Notes: a model not told the origin generated them from the letters alone. Counted from the first letter of the stretch, positions 10,766 to 22,529 are shown. The stretch: 64,000 bases of DNA from Aedes albopictus (GCF_035046485.1 NW_026917376.1:36001-100000); one strand, 5' to 3'. Made by a program: numbers and translations.

Positions 10766-11385
10766 ATTTGAAGGCGCTGCATGCATCTTTCCTCGTAAAT
10801 CTGGTTCGTGGACCACTGTGGAATGGCCATGTTCTTGGAGGCGGTGAAATCGATGAGGCGTAGGCCATTTTCGTTCGTCAGCTGGTGGGCGCTGAACTTT
10901 CCAATCGTCGGTCTGAATTCCTCCTCCTGGCCTACCTGAGCGTTTAGATCCCCTATGATGATCTTGACGTCGTGGTTTGGGCAGCGGTCGTACTCGCGTT
11001 CGAGCTGCGCGTAAAATGCGTCTTTGTCATCATCAGTGCTTCCGGAGTGAGGGCTGTGCACGTTTATTATGCTAATGTTGAAGAATCGGCCCTTGATCCT
11101 CAACCTGCACATTCTTTCGTCGATCGGCCACCAACCGATCACGCGCCTCTGCATGTCGCCCATCACTATAAAAGTTGTTCCCAGCTCACGTGTGTTGCCG
11201 CAACTCTGGTAGATGGTATGATTACCTCTAAACGTTCGCACCATAGATCCTGTCCAACACACCTCCTGCAGCGCTACGATTCCGAACCCGCGGTCCTTCA
11301 GTAGATCGGCGAGTATGCGGGTGCTCCCAATGAAGTTGAGAGATCGGCAGTTCCACGTACCGAGTTTCCAATCCCAAGTCCCTTT
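10765..11385 (-). pseudogene. LINE AP-like endonuclease domain
   Basis: Translated on the minus strand, 11385-11265 gives WNCRSLNFIG and IVALQEVCWTG, the first endonuclease motifs, with the catalytic Glu in QE. The 168-codon frame from 11262 gives INVHSPHSGSTDDDK and IIIGDLNAQVGQE, with the catalytic Asp-Asn pair. The frame loses similarity near 10790. The C-terminal SDH motif is missing, replaced by the inserted segments. Confidence 0.75.
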
Positions 11386-11639
11386 TCGTCGCTGTGGTCG
11401 TCGTCATTGGTATCGGTTCGCATTCTTCTCTTGTTGATTTTCCGGTGCTAGTCTTTTTTACGGCTGGCTCGTAGGGCCTGACACCAACCCACTAACCCAA
11501 GGAGCTGGACTTACCTTCCCGGAAGCTACGGGTTCTGCATTGGCATTTCCTACAGTGCTAAATAGCTAGGCTCAAGCGCCAGTCTTCGCCGGGGGTGGTG
11601 TTTTTAATGGGCGCCCAAGAGATAATATTTTACCTGAGC

Positions 11640-12060
11640 TTCCACCCTTGGAATGCCCACTGGAATTGCTCCAAGAGTTTCTGATAGGATTCCTCCTGTA
11701 ATTCATTCTGGGGTTCCTCCAGAAATACCTCCTGTGATTTTCTCAACAGATTTCTTTAAGGATTCCTTAATGGCTTCCATTAGAGATTTTTTTTCTGTGA
11801 GTTCCCAATGTAATTCCTCCAGAAATTCGTACTGCGGTTCTTCCTGTTATTTTTACCAGGAATCAAAAACTCCTCCTGAGTTGTTTCCGCGAACCGTCTA
11901 CAAATTATGAATGGGATTTCTCCAGTTATTCGTGCTCGAATTCTTCCATGATTTTCTGCCTGGACTCCATCTGTGATTCCTGTATATATTCCTCCTGCGA
12001 TTATTACAAGTGCTTTTACGTTCATTCAGAATTTTTACAGGAATTCTTCCTCACGTTCGA
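11640..12060. repeat. Degenerate short-period repeat, zone A
   Basis: Many imperfect copies of a ggattcctcctg / gaattcctccag type motif occur at irregular spacing of about 20-30 bases. There is no coding content. Confidence 0.6.
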
Positions 12061-13600
12061 GGTTACGTTGTATCGATGTAATACTCGTTCATTTTGTAAT
12101 GCGTGTTAACACAACATGACATCTCACTTGACGATAGGTCGATACCAGACGCCTTGTCGTATGCTCTTGCATACACCAAACATTTTTTGCCTAGTTCATA
12201 TGATCTTGAAACAACATACACATTTTATGTGCCGAATGTTAACACCATATTACGAGTAATAAGGGCTACATCAGATACCTGCCCTTCCTACACGGGGAAC
12301 AGCCAATATTATTACATTAATAGGTAGGTACCTAAATCCCTATGGCATCATATAACGAGCAGTAAAATTTCGCCCCAACAACGTCATCGGTGTTTAGTAT
12401 GTACCTACCAACAATTCCGATGTGACAGGATGATGACGGTGACCGGGTGCAAATAAGTTGTCATCAGTTTCATGCTGATTACAATTTGGTGGAGCGCGCT
12501 GGACTGGCCTATAAAAAATCGCTACCTTTCCATTAAAGCCGAGATGCCCTTTTTAGGACGTGACTGAATGTTTCTTCTGCTTTTGTTGTTGGTTTGATTG
12601 TTTTCTTTCTTTCTAGTCGGAAAGGACGCCAGCCTTACATTGACGTTTTGTCACTTTTATGTATATGTTGGTAAACAATTGCTCCCAAATATGCATTGAA
12701 TCAAATTCTTTGGTTTAGCACCGGAGTTTAACAAGAAAAGTAATAATTGTTTTGGCTGGCTATTCCTCAACGGCGTCACTAATGATTGAACTTTTCCTAA
12801 CTTATGCTTACCCTACGACTTCCCAATCGCTGCCCGAAAAGCAATCCAATTAACATCGCCTTCAAGCTAATCGTTCATTGTCACGCATTAAGGTGTGTAC
12901 TCCAGTGTATAAATTCCGTAAACCAGTGTGTGATCAGTGATGGGAAAAGCTTCTTACCGGGAAACACCTGTGCGCGGGCTGTTCTAGCTGTTGATCATCA
13001 TCGTCGTCATTCATTAAAAACACTTTTCTCCACCCTTTACGGGCTTAACTGCTCTCAACGAAACGCCCTTTCTTTAGACTTCCTAGAGAGCAATCTACGG
13101 ATGCATGTGATGGAAGATGGGTGATCCACCCGGTCGGCCGCCAGGCAGCAGCACTCACTCGGTATGGTTAAAATAAGATTATGTAGAACTCTAAGCCGTA
13201 TAAAATTATACGTCTATTCTTGTTAATTATTTTCACGACGTCATAAAATCGGGCCTCATGCCCTCACACATACGTTCTTCTTCTCGACTGGCACGGTTAA
13301 TGGACCGTAACTCAGTCAGTGGAACCCACCTTGGGAGAAAGGCGCATTGGAACATAGAAGCAGATGAACGCGAAAACACGGTACCAAAATTGGTTTAAAA
13401 CTTAGAGTTGAGGAATTGTAGAAGTGATCTGTGCATAGATCCTGTAGGACTGGCCTATGGACCGATTTTGGTGAATCTTAGACCTTGCCCCTCCACTTAA
13501 ACCTTCAGTAGTCTTTTGACTACCGCTTCAGCTATATGAGCTATGAATATCTGAAGCGGTTCAGGAATAACTAGGCTGAGAGGGACGGGTTCTATCCCGG
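12061..13600. other. Unique-looking sequence, no gene recognised
   Basis: The composition is closer to single-copy DNA than to the repeats around it. A 106-codon frame at 12804-13124 has no domain I recognise. It could hold untranslated exon or regulatory sequence of an unseen gene. Confidence 0.35.
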
Positions 13601-13609
13601 ACTGTTCCA

Positions 13610-14180
13610 GGATTGTTTCGTAACGAAAATGTTCTGGACTTTCTTGGGCATTGGTAAAGAAAGACAGTGAATATTCAGTCAATATTTAAGACTCTCCATG
13701 TTATTTAAACGATTGGTTTGTAAACTTTGGCCATTTTTGTCGAATCATAAATCGTGGGTCGCTTAACACTGCATAATGTCTGCCTATAACAGAGAATCTT
13801 TTGAGAAATTTGATTCCTGAAACAAAAAACGCTGACCGAATTCCGGAACATTTTCTTGACAAATCCGGGGACGTAGTACATATTGAAGTAATCTTTGGAC
13901 ACGTTTCTGAGAAAATATCTGAACCATTAAAAAAATCCTCAAGGTTTTCTCATAAAGTCGGTTGAGGTATCCCTAAAGACATCACTCAAGGAATTCCTGA
14001 AAAAAAAAAAACAAATAGTATGTATTCCCGAAACAATCCCGGCAGTATTCCTGAAAACCCAGGATGTGATCCAACTATTGGAGTGGAATGAAACTATTGG
14101 AGGTAATGCTGAAAGAGTCTCAGAAAGTGAATCTGTTACAAATGGTCGAAAGCTAAAATGTCGAATGGACAAATAGCAAG
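13610..14180. repeat. Degenerate short-period repeat, zone B
   Basis: It has the same character as 11640-12060 but is more decayed, with gattcctgaaac and attcctgaaaa type units. Confidence 0.45.
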
Positions 14181-14204
14181 GGATCGAAATGGGTCCCTGA
14201 AGAC

Positions 14205-15110
14205 TGGTTTTCGGATGAGCTTCAGGAAAGGCTGGGTTCAGAGGCGTTCCAGGAGGTTTCAGGGGGCTTCAGAGGCGTTTCAAATCGCTCTATGGTTTCA
14301 GAGGGGTTGTAGAGGGCTTCACATGTTTTGGGATTAGTTTCAGGGGGTTTCAGAGACGTATCAAGGCGTTTCAGGGAGTTCCCGGAAGTTTTAGGGAGTT
14401 TGACAGGCTTTCATATGAGCTTAGAGGGGTTCAAGAGGCGTTTTAGGGATCTCCACAAGTATTCAAGTAAACATCAGTGGGTGTTCATCGGGGTCTCAAG
14501 ACGTTTCATGAAGTTCCAAGGAATTCAAAGGAACTTTAGGCTCTCAGGCGAGCTTCACGTTTATGAGCTTTTCAGGGCCTTTTATAGAATCTTGCGGGCT
14601 TAGGCTTTCATGCGAGCTTTAGAGAGATTTCAGAAACGCTTCAAAGACGTTTCAGGTAGTTTTGCAGGGGTTCTTGAGTACTTTAACCCTAGTAAGATGT
14701 TGGGGTCAATATGTCCCAGACAGGCACGTGCACTACGACTTCGTGGTGCGAAAATCCCAACATCCTAGGAGGGTTTCCGGTTAGCTTCAAGGAAGTTTCA
14801 GGCCGCTTTGGCCGTTTCAAGACATTTCAGTGAGTTTCAATGCAGTTTTAAGAAACTTTTTCAGGCTTTCTGGAGCTTCATGCGGGGTTGCAAAGACGTT
14901 TAGATGCGTTTCAGGGGGTTCAAGGGGCACCTGGGGGTTTTAATGCGCTTCACAGGTTTTTAAGTTAGCTTCAAGAAGGTTTCTGAGGTTTTTTGAAGAG
15001 CTTTAGGGGGTTTTTGCAGCGGCTTCGAGGCGTTTTAGAGGATTTAAGAAAGGTTTCATTGGCTTTTCAAAGAAGGTGGTTGAGAAGGGCTTCAAGACGT
15101 TTCAGAATGA
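14205..15110. repeat. Degenerate minisatellite rich in ggtttcag/gcgtttca
   Basis: About 900 bp are built from variants of gtttcagaggcgtttcaagg at irregular spacing of about 15-25 bases. The 91-codon frame at 14328-14603 is a by-product. A small MITE (14685-14775) is inserted in it. Confidence 0.7.
14685..14775. mobile_element. Small MITE (about 91 bp)
   Basis: The left end aaccctagtaagatgttggg is matched inverted by cccaacatcctaggagggtt at the right. The centre is itself a hairpin around gcactacgacttcgtggtgc. It interrupts the minisatellite. Confidence 0.7.
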
Positions 15111-15252
15111 TTATACTCTTGTAGATTCGATGGCCTATACTCCAGAAAGTTCTCGATTTCTTGATAAAACATAATTGTATAAGTCTATGTGAGTATAAAC
15201 CTTATAATTAGCGCGAAGTCACAAATTATGCATGCAAATCTGAAATTAAATA

Positions 15253-16034
15253 CCGTAAACCGGGGTCAAATTGATCAGCGGGGTGAAATTGATCACTCGG
15301 GTACTACATTGTAATATCATACTAGGAACTCTTAAGCGTCGTAATGAATTTAAACTTTTTACGTCATCTGATTCGTAGATGTCTGGAGATGAGTGTAGAC
15401 TTTTAATATTTTAGAAAAAAGTTAGTTTTGCCTTATTTTTCAAGGAATTTGCAATGTATTTCTCATGTAGCTGAAATCATTGGTACTAAACAATTAATTG
15501 CTAATAGGACTTCCCGTAAATTCTCTGTTTTAACATTTTTGTGGAGCCTTGGTTGGGATGTTATGCAGCTAATCAGAACGTGAAATAGTTATAAAAATTT
15601 CATTTTATGAGAAAATAGTCATTTATTGTGATAAAAATCACTTATTTCATATAAAATTGCCTACCTTTAGGCGTTTAAGGGAAAATTTCAAAATTTAATT
15701 TTGCATTTAAAGTATTAAATTCACTAGTTGTAAGATTTTAGACGCGTTATTCGGTTTTAGAAGATCAAAATTAAGCGGAGAAGGAAATTTTCCTTTCCAA
15801 CCGATGCTTAATTGTATACTGATCAATTTCGCCCCAAATTGGCTTTTCCAATATTTTGATATTTGGAGTTATTTATCTTAAAGTTTAAATTTGTTGAACA
15901 GAATTCTGTCAAATGGTTCCATGGAGATCCACAGGGTACTGGTTTTACAGAAATTCTTTTGGCAACATTTGAACAGGCACTGATATTATCCGCAAAAGTT
16001 GTTTTAAAGTGATCAATTTGACCCCGGATTACGG
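15253..16034. mobile_element. TA-flanked MITE (782 bp)
   Basis: The left end is ccgtaaaccggggtcaaatt and the right end is aatttgaccccggattacgg, with TA outside each (15251-15252, 16035-16036). There is no coding capacity. Sub-terminal variants of the same motif (ggggtgaaattgatcac near 15280, gatcaatttcgccccaa near 15825) suggest internal duplication of the terminal motif. Confidence 0.8.
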
Positions 16035-16360
16035 TAAGTGAAAATTTACAAAAGTTTACTTATGTTGACGGTTTGACCCATTTCGTATGGGAACCAGTTG
16101 TGTGATGGGTCGAATCAGTTTCCTTAGTTTTGTATTCTACGATTAGGGGAAGCTATAAGAGAATGTACCCAGGTGCTTCATTTTGCTAAACTACAACCAT
16201 GAAAGGGTAAACTTAATAATAAAATACTATACCTGATAACTTGTTCAAAGCTTCTAATTTATAAATGTACATTTGTGAATAATGCAAATTATCACACAGA
16301 AAATGAAAGAAATGTTTCATGAAATTCGGTAAGAAAAGGCTGGATCAAAACATAAGCCTA

Positions 16361-16975
16361 CCCGAGTAGGTGGAAAAATCTGATGAATAGCATATTCAGT
16401 TATGATTGATTGAATTACTGAAGAGCAAAAACTGATATTGGTTTGATTGATATAAGAGGTAAAAGAACAGAAATAATAGCAAAATCTAATATGGTGAACT
16501 ACTCAATAATAGCTCGTTAAGATATTACAAGATCAAAATAATAGCAGACAAGATTTGTCACTTTTTTCTAGAAAAAAAAATAAAAAAAATGGCAGCATCC
16601 AGCATCGAACCTACGACCTTAGGATTCACAGGCGGCGATGCTTACCACTCAACTGTGGCTCGCTGTTGTAAATGACATGGGAATAAGAGCATGCGGTTCT
16701 TCGTATCCACAGCTCAGAAAGGGGCACATGGCATTTCACTAACATTGAGCCATCTCTATGGGTGTATGTGTTCCATTTCGTGCAGAAGAGCTAAACTTGT
16801 TCTTATGTAGAAATTTTCAGCTATTTCGACAAGAACAACAACTGATACCATATCACTTTGAGCTATTCGTGAGATATTCACTAGATTTTTGAATAACTCA
16901 TCAAAATCACATCGAGCTATGACAGCAAAAAGTGTTCGATTTGAGATATGATTTAGATATTCTCGTCTACCCGGG
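16361..16975 (+). mobile_element. TIR element carrying a tRNA-like segment, copy 1
   Basis: The ends are cccgagtaggtggaaaaatc and, inverted, cccgggtagacgagaatatc, with TA on each side. The same sequence occurs in reverse orientation at 45270-46583. Matched landmarks are the aatagctcgttaagatatta region, the tRNA-like part and gttcttatgtagaaattttc. No protein is encoded. Confidence 0.75.
16595..16662 (-). repeat. tRNA-like segment inside the TIR element
   Basis: On the minus strand, gttgagtggtaagcatc resembles an A-box/D-arm and gtaggttcgatgctgg resembles a B-box/T-arm. The same segment lies in copy 2 (46279-46345), so it belongs to the element and not to a chance neighbour. Confidence 0.6.
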
Positions 16976-16999
16976 TAACGACATCAAATTTAGGCGATT

Positions 17000-17840
17000 G
17001 AGGCTGACTCCAATAGCCGCATTTAAAATTATCGATCAGAATAAGCTGTATCAGAAAATAACATCTAAATGCATTCCCAAAATCTCATAGTTTGCTTCTA
17101 CTTTATTTCCTAGTTCGTAACCCACAATTTGTGAAACATTGCTTTAAACGAATTATGGTTTTTCACGAACCTTTTTCGTAGGTGTTCTTTTCTATAACTT
17201 TCGAACTGCTAATAATACATGTGATTAACAAAATACTCCCATTTATCTATTTTCAGGTACGTTACATTTTTCAATCAATGCATATCAAATAATGTGTCGG
17301 AGTTTAGTGAGTATGAATATCATTAAGTTCAATACAATACAAACTGGGTTTTCAGAAGGCGTTCTTTTAATTTTATTTGCAACTATTCAATAATTACTGT
17401 ACTTTTTGTTGTCGTGTGGAATTTCCACATTTTCTGTTTTTTTTTAGGATTGAATGAATATGTGCATGTTTTGTTTCCTTGAATTCTTTTCGACCCGAAC
17501 CACATTTTTTATGTTATTCCAGATTTTTTTTAAATGTTGGGCCTAATTCTTAAAAAAATATATTTTGTTCTTACTTTTTTCAAAATTTACTCGTTTTTTT
17601 TATTTTAAAAGTATATTTCCCCGCCATTTTCACAAGATATGAGCCTTAATAATATTCTTCCGTAAAATGTCAATATTCCTAAGATTTTCTTGTTCAATGT
17701 TTTTATTTTCTTATACTTATGGCAAAACTGGATAAATTTCCTTATTATTTTTGTTTTTTTTTTCAATTTTTTTTTCTTTTAAATAACGGAGCAACATTTT
17801 CAAAATCGTTTTCCTTACACAGTTATAGGAAGATGCTAAG
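17000..17840. other. AT-rich sequence, no gene
   Basis: It is AT-rich with T-homopolymers. I see no open frame of note and no clear repeat ends. Confidence 0.5.
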
Positions 17841-17940
17841 TATCTCCTCATTGTCGACAGTGGGTTTCGATCTCAGGTCCTCGGCGTGATAGTCACGTGT
17901 TTTAACCATCACACCAGGTCCGCCTGACATATTTTTTTTT
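17841..17940 (-). mobile_element. Feilai-like SINE, tRNA-related head only
   Basis: On the minus strand it reads acctggtgtgatggttaaaa (A-box side) and later ggacctgagatcgaaaccca (B-box side). It matches the first half of the complete copy at 35781-35954. The 3' half is missing, and T-rich DNA surrounds it. Confidence 0.7.
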
Positions 17941-18640
17941 TTTCATATTGAAGACCTGTGCAATAAACTGGTTAAAGAGGCCTCTGACTCCTGATTTTTT
18001 ATTTTTTTTTAAATAAAAAAAAATATTATTTTTTTTTAGAAAATGGTTTTTGTAAAACTGAAAGATATTTTCCATCAGGAAAAAAAATAACAGAAGATAC
18101 CTTGATCCTTCTTCTAACTGTGCATAGAAAATAATCGTAAAAATATTACTCCGGTATTAAAAAAATAAAAAAAACAAAAAATAAAGAAATGCATTCAGTT
18201 TTGCATTAAGTTTGTTTGTTTTATTTTTTATTTCAACTTTATTTTGCATTTTTGTTTTTTTTTTGTTCTATACAAGAGGTATATGCTGTTTATGTAATCT
18301 CATGTTGCCCAAAAGAGTGTGATACCATTTTCGGATTTCTTTTTAGACCAATTCAAGAAAACACCAACTCATCCTTGATTCTGCTTACATCGTTTCGTTT
18401 ATTGATCAACACGCATCGGTGCGCGCGAACACGAGCCGCCCATTCTCCCTCCAATCAATAGGGGGGAAAAATGTCTCCTCGTCTTACCTAGGTAATATGT
18501 AAACATAAATTCCAGTACTAGGTACACCATGACTGCCAGTTAAAATCTCATGCGCTCGCACAAATTGTCGCTTCGTTATAAATTCGAATCGACTGGTCAA
18601 TTCGCTTACCGCTAACACTTGAAATCTTACCTAGGGGTTT
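17941..18640. other. Poly-A/T-rich stretch, no gene
   Basis: It consists of runs of T and A up to about 18260, then less biased sequence. The frame at 18216-18461 looks non-coding. Confidence 0.5.
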
Positions 18641-18645
18641 AGTGT

Positions 18646-18651
18646 TTTATT
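18646..18651 (-). terminator. Candidate polyadenylation signal for the Osiris gene
   Basis: It is AATAAA on the minus strand, about 440 bases past the stop codon. Other candidates lie further on (for example near 18227), so the choice is tentative. Confidence 0.35.
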
Positions 18652-19091
18652 TCTTTTGTATGTATGTGTGTGTGTTGTGGGTGTGTATGTCTTCGGTATT
18701 GTGTCGCTGTCTGCTTAAGTGTAAGCTGTTCTGTCTGAGTTTTCTAATTTTTGGTATCAATGCTGTAGTTTGCTCGTTTTGGTTAATTTACAATGCCTGA
18801 TGCTGTTTCCTGATCTGTCCGACGTGTGACCATCCCTTAATTGATGGTCAATCGCGTCCGGGCACAGGTCTTCAGATTGAGGCAGGGTTTTGCTAGTTGT
18901 GGCCACTTTTATGTTTTTTGGTCCTTTTTTCGTAACGTAATAAGTATCGGTCGATAGGCACTTATAGCAATTAATTTAACAACGCTGGTGGTAATAAGTT
19001 AAAAATAAATATTAATTTACAAAATGGACTCGTTTGCTTTTCTGCGTTTTCGGTGACTTTTCCGGATTCAGCGGATTCTGTTTGGTCGAGT

Positions 19092-22000
19092 TTACATGGT
19101 GCCGTACGGCTGTGGCTGCTGTTGTTGTTGCTGTTGCTCGTAGTAGTACCGGTAGGGGTCGACGCTGGCGGCCATCTTGGCTGGGTTGCGGACTACGTAG
19201 GCAGTTCGTCTGCAAGGATGAGGATGAGATAATGTTAAATTTGAATTTCGAACCTAGACTGTTGACCACGAAACTTACCTGTTATCATGTCCAGCGTGCA
19301 CCTGGAAGCTGGTTTCCTCATGGCGATCGTGGGCGAAGATTTTCTTCAGCGCCAGGATACCAGCGATGGTGAGGGCAACCTTGGAGATGACCAGAGCCTT
19401 ACCGGCGACAGCAGCCAGCACCTTCAGACCGATGGGTCCTGCAATACCCATGGCAGTCAGGACGGCGGCGATGATGTAACGGTGGTGCTTGTTGCCCTTG
19501 TTTCCACGGGCAGCCGTTCCGGATGGTTGTTGCATATCGACACGCAGCGAGTGGGTCTGGAAGAACTTGTTCAGCTTGGACAGGATCGAGACATCGAGTT
19601 CTCCGAGACCGAAGCCGCTCAGGGCGCGGGCGTCGGACAGCAGCGGGATGCTCGCGTTTTCGGCAGTCTTCTGCTTAACCAGTGCCACTCCGTCCAGCAG
19701 TGGGATCGATTCCTGGGGGAAGATGTCGAACGATAGATTGAGTTTCAGAATAAATCTTATTGTTATGCTCTACAGAATTTTAAATTTAGTCTCTGGGTCG
19801 TCCCATTTCTCCTAGTATGTATCTTATATCATTCTAGTTCATGTATTTACATATGTCCACAGCCATCGCCAGAACCAGCAACGGGTTGAAAAATGCCGCT
19901 CCTCTACTTTCAACATCACAGCCTATCATAACACGCTTAACAGACGGCATCCACGCACGAACGTGAACCTCTACCAAACACTCAAACATCCCCGTAAACT
20001 TGCGCAGACGCAGTGAACTTCACGGTTTGTCATGCTAATCACTGTCTTCCAACTTCCTCACATCGACCTGTAATCTGATATGGCAGAAGCTATTGTCGCC
20101 TAAAAATAGATGATCACTTCACTGATGTTTGTTAGCCCCATTGCAGTTGAGAGCAGCCAACCTGCGATACTGGAGTATTTACTACAAAAGCTCGATCAAG
20201 TTCAATCTCGCCATTAGGAGCTGTTTTTCGCAAATCCCTTCCCTTTTGAAAATTGTAGTTTTTACACAATTTTAGAAATTTTATAACACATGCTGTCTGT
20301 TTTGGCTAACCAACCCACTGCCAAATTGCAAACACATGTAAAATCTGAAGTATATGGGAATCCCTATAAACATGTGACAATTATGCGAAGAACGGTAGTA
20401 TAGGAACAAGATGTTGAAAAAAAAAACAAAATAATACGAAAGAATTGCGAAAAAACACGTAGTGCTGGTGTGATTCGAACACACGACTTCTCAATTAGCT
20501 AGCATGGCCGCGTTAACCGACTACTCCACAGAGCATTGAACGATTATGCGGAGAAGAAAGCCTGCCTGCTGGGTTTAAATTCCCCTGGCACTACGTATAT
20601 TATTTACTGTCGTTCCGCTTTGTTTTCAACACGTAGCATTTATTTACTCAAATAGACGAGTTAATGTGAAACATTAATTGAAAAAAAAATAAGGCGAAAC
20701 CAAAAAAAAATCTTAAATAACATTTTACGGGATGCTTCTGAATAAAAAAAATGTTTGAGTACTCAGAAAAATATTGTCTTGATGAGAAAATACTTGAAGT
20801 ACCTTATCAATTTCTGTAATTTTCATTTAAATCTTAACGAGTTTTCTTTTTTTTATTTTTAATGAAGATATTTCTAAATAGTTCATAAAATTTAAAAAAA
20901 ATATCATTGAAAATCTAATCATTTTAAACAAACTGAAAAGCATTGTGTTTTCTAGATTACAATGCAGCACTTGATTTACCACTTCCTTATTAGGTACCAA
21001 TATAACCTAATAAGGGGGTGCGAAATACTTGCTTGTTGCCAGCTATCCCGTCTGTGGAGTAACTCGAAACACATAGCATGAAGCCAAGTTTGCTATCATT
21101 AAACTATAGTAATACTTTAGCTCATTGTTATGAGTTTTTCTGAAAAAATATGAATTATGAGAAAAAAATCAAAATTTGGCAGTCGTTAATTATTGAAAGT
21201 CACATGCAAAACATGTAAAAAATTGAGTCGAATCTAGACACGTTGCATTGTTCTTGGTAGAAAAAATACACGCGTAAATCATTAAAGTACGCAATTTTAA
21301 AATACATCAATTTTACAAAAGTCAGTACAATTTGAGTCAAACGATTGGCGAATGATGCGGTTTGATATTCTTTTGCCAAAATTCAAGTCTTTTACAAAAA
21401 TTGTAGTTTTTAAACAAGTCTTATGAGTTGTATTGTAAAAAAAACGTGACATAAAATGTTGATTTGGTGAGCTCGTTTCATGATTTTATTTTTTTTTAAT
21501 TTCACTGAAGTGATCAAGCTATTTGATTTTCTTTCGTTACAAGATATACCACAAATAAACAGAGTGATTCGCCTTTTTTCAGTTGCTTCTTGAATGCAAC
21601 CAATAATACTGATATACTAGTTCAAGTAGGACATACATAAACTGATTATCGAGTTTTGATCAGATTGCTTATTGAAACAAATCATTGCACAACAAAATTC
21701 TCATTCCTGCAATCTTTGTGAAGAAGTTAAGTTGAACACGTTCACAAACCGTAGTGGGTTGACTGTAAATTTCCCTTTGGAGCCTTTGTTTTCAGTGACC
21801 TCTCAGTTTCTTGGATGCCTTTGACTGGATAGAGATAAATGTCGAGAATGGTCGCAATATACTGGCAACATAAAGTTGGTTTGCTATTTCAACCCCGCAC
21901 ACTATGGAAATCCACAATTTTGATTCATTTTACTAGTCTCACAACTGTTGCTGTTCCCAACAAAATCACTATTAAATCAATCGGTTGAAGTTAATCATAT

Positions 22001-22346
22001 AATTTCAATCGTTTCAGTTCCTAACAGATCACTTTCCATAAACTGTCCCAAATCACTTCGAGTTCAACATTCCATTCCCCACAAAAATCTCTTCCACCGC
22101 ACTCACCATATCGACAGCGCGGGAGATGGCGGTCAGGGCCTTGCCCTTGAGGCACCCGGTGAAATCTTGCTTATCCTGGCAGTCATCGTAGACCTTCTGC
22201 AGCACGCTCAGCTCGCCAGTGAACCAGCTGTTCTCGTTCTTCAGCCCGACAACGCGGATCTGGCCGCGGGTCGTGGCGCACAGTGCGGAGGTGATGAATG
22301 AGGCAAGCAATAGATATTCCAACACGGTACTTCTGCGTGGTGACAT
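19092..22346 (-). CDS. Osiris family (DUF1676) protein, three coding exons
   Basis: Exons on the minus strand: 22346-22107 (80 codons), 19712-19279, 19209-19092, stop TAA at 19094-19092. The donors are ATG|GTGAGT and ACAG|GTAAGT; the acceptors are TTCCCCCAG|GAA and CTTGCAG|ACG. Phases 0 and 2 join cleanly to 263 residues. Residues 1-23 are a signal peptide (hydrophobic core LEYLLLASFITSALC). A short Cys pair follows (C56, C65), then the SIPLLDGVALVK motif around 82-93, basic and polar linker, a long hydrophobic stretch (about 159-203, rich in Gly and Ala) and a Tyr/Gln-rich tail with YRYYYEQ and a run of seven Gln. This layout is that of Osiris proteins, insect secreted or membrane proteins linked to cuticle formation. 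Osiris genes are normally clustered; no second one is seen here. I cannot tell which numbered Osiris it is. The start is the first ATG before the signal peptide. Confidence 0.9.
19855..20135. repeat. Diverged repeat in Osiris intron 1
   Basis: It shares an ordered series of motifs with 53985-54390: ccatcgccagaaccagcaac, ggcatccacgcac, and attgtcgcctaaaaatagat followed by gatcac. It has no open frame and lies about 140 bases upstream, on the plus-strand scale, of exon 2's edge. Confidence 0.55.
20136..22106. other. Rest of Osiris intron 1
   Basis: AT-rich intronic sequence. Apart from the tRNA-like repeat near 20460-20600 I find no gene or clear element ends. Confidence 0.55.
20452..20604 (-). 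repeat. tRNA-like segment between short inverted repeats
   Basis: On the minus strand, gtagtcggttaacgcggcca resembles an A-box and tgtgttcgaatcacaccagc a B-box. Outer sequences acacgtagtgctgg and cctggcactacgta are inverted copies, so it may be another TIR element with a tRNA-like core. The acceptor stem is poor, so a functional tRNA is unlikely. Confidence 0.5.
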
Positions 22347-22529
22347 TTTGGCTGCGTGACACTGCTTCGTTTCTTCTCGGGAGGAGTCCTTTCCGACTTT
22401 TCACCACTATTGTGCACTCGGTTTCGTTTTTTTCTAAGGAAACAAACAATTCCCCTAGGCACTGCTGCTGTTTCCCCTTTAAAGCCGTGCTGCTGCTGCA
22501 ACTGCACTTAATCGATTGCAATCCGTACT

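Larger units (their letters stand above)
5926..11550 (-). mobile_element. APE-type LINE (RTE-like, clade unsettled), broken by nested inserts
   Basis: Minus-strand order: endonuclease (about 11385-10765), pre-RT and RT start (9826-9048), RT core (8290-7523), then the C-terminal tail (6388-5960), ending near 5926 in a short TAAATAAATGAATGAA tail. Inserts at 9827-10765, 8291-9047 and 6390-7522 separate these parts. Stops and frameshifts are present, so it is a dead copy. The family is the same as, or close to, the copy at 29661-31381: shared motifs are QAGFxxxRxTTDQxF, VPTHHLFIDFK and FADDMDII. Confidence 0.85.

Noticed and set aside
19287..19736. 149-codon plus-strand frame
   Set aside because: Antisense shadow of Osiris exon 2, which has consensus splice sites and family features.
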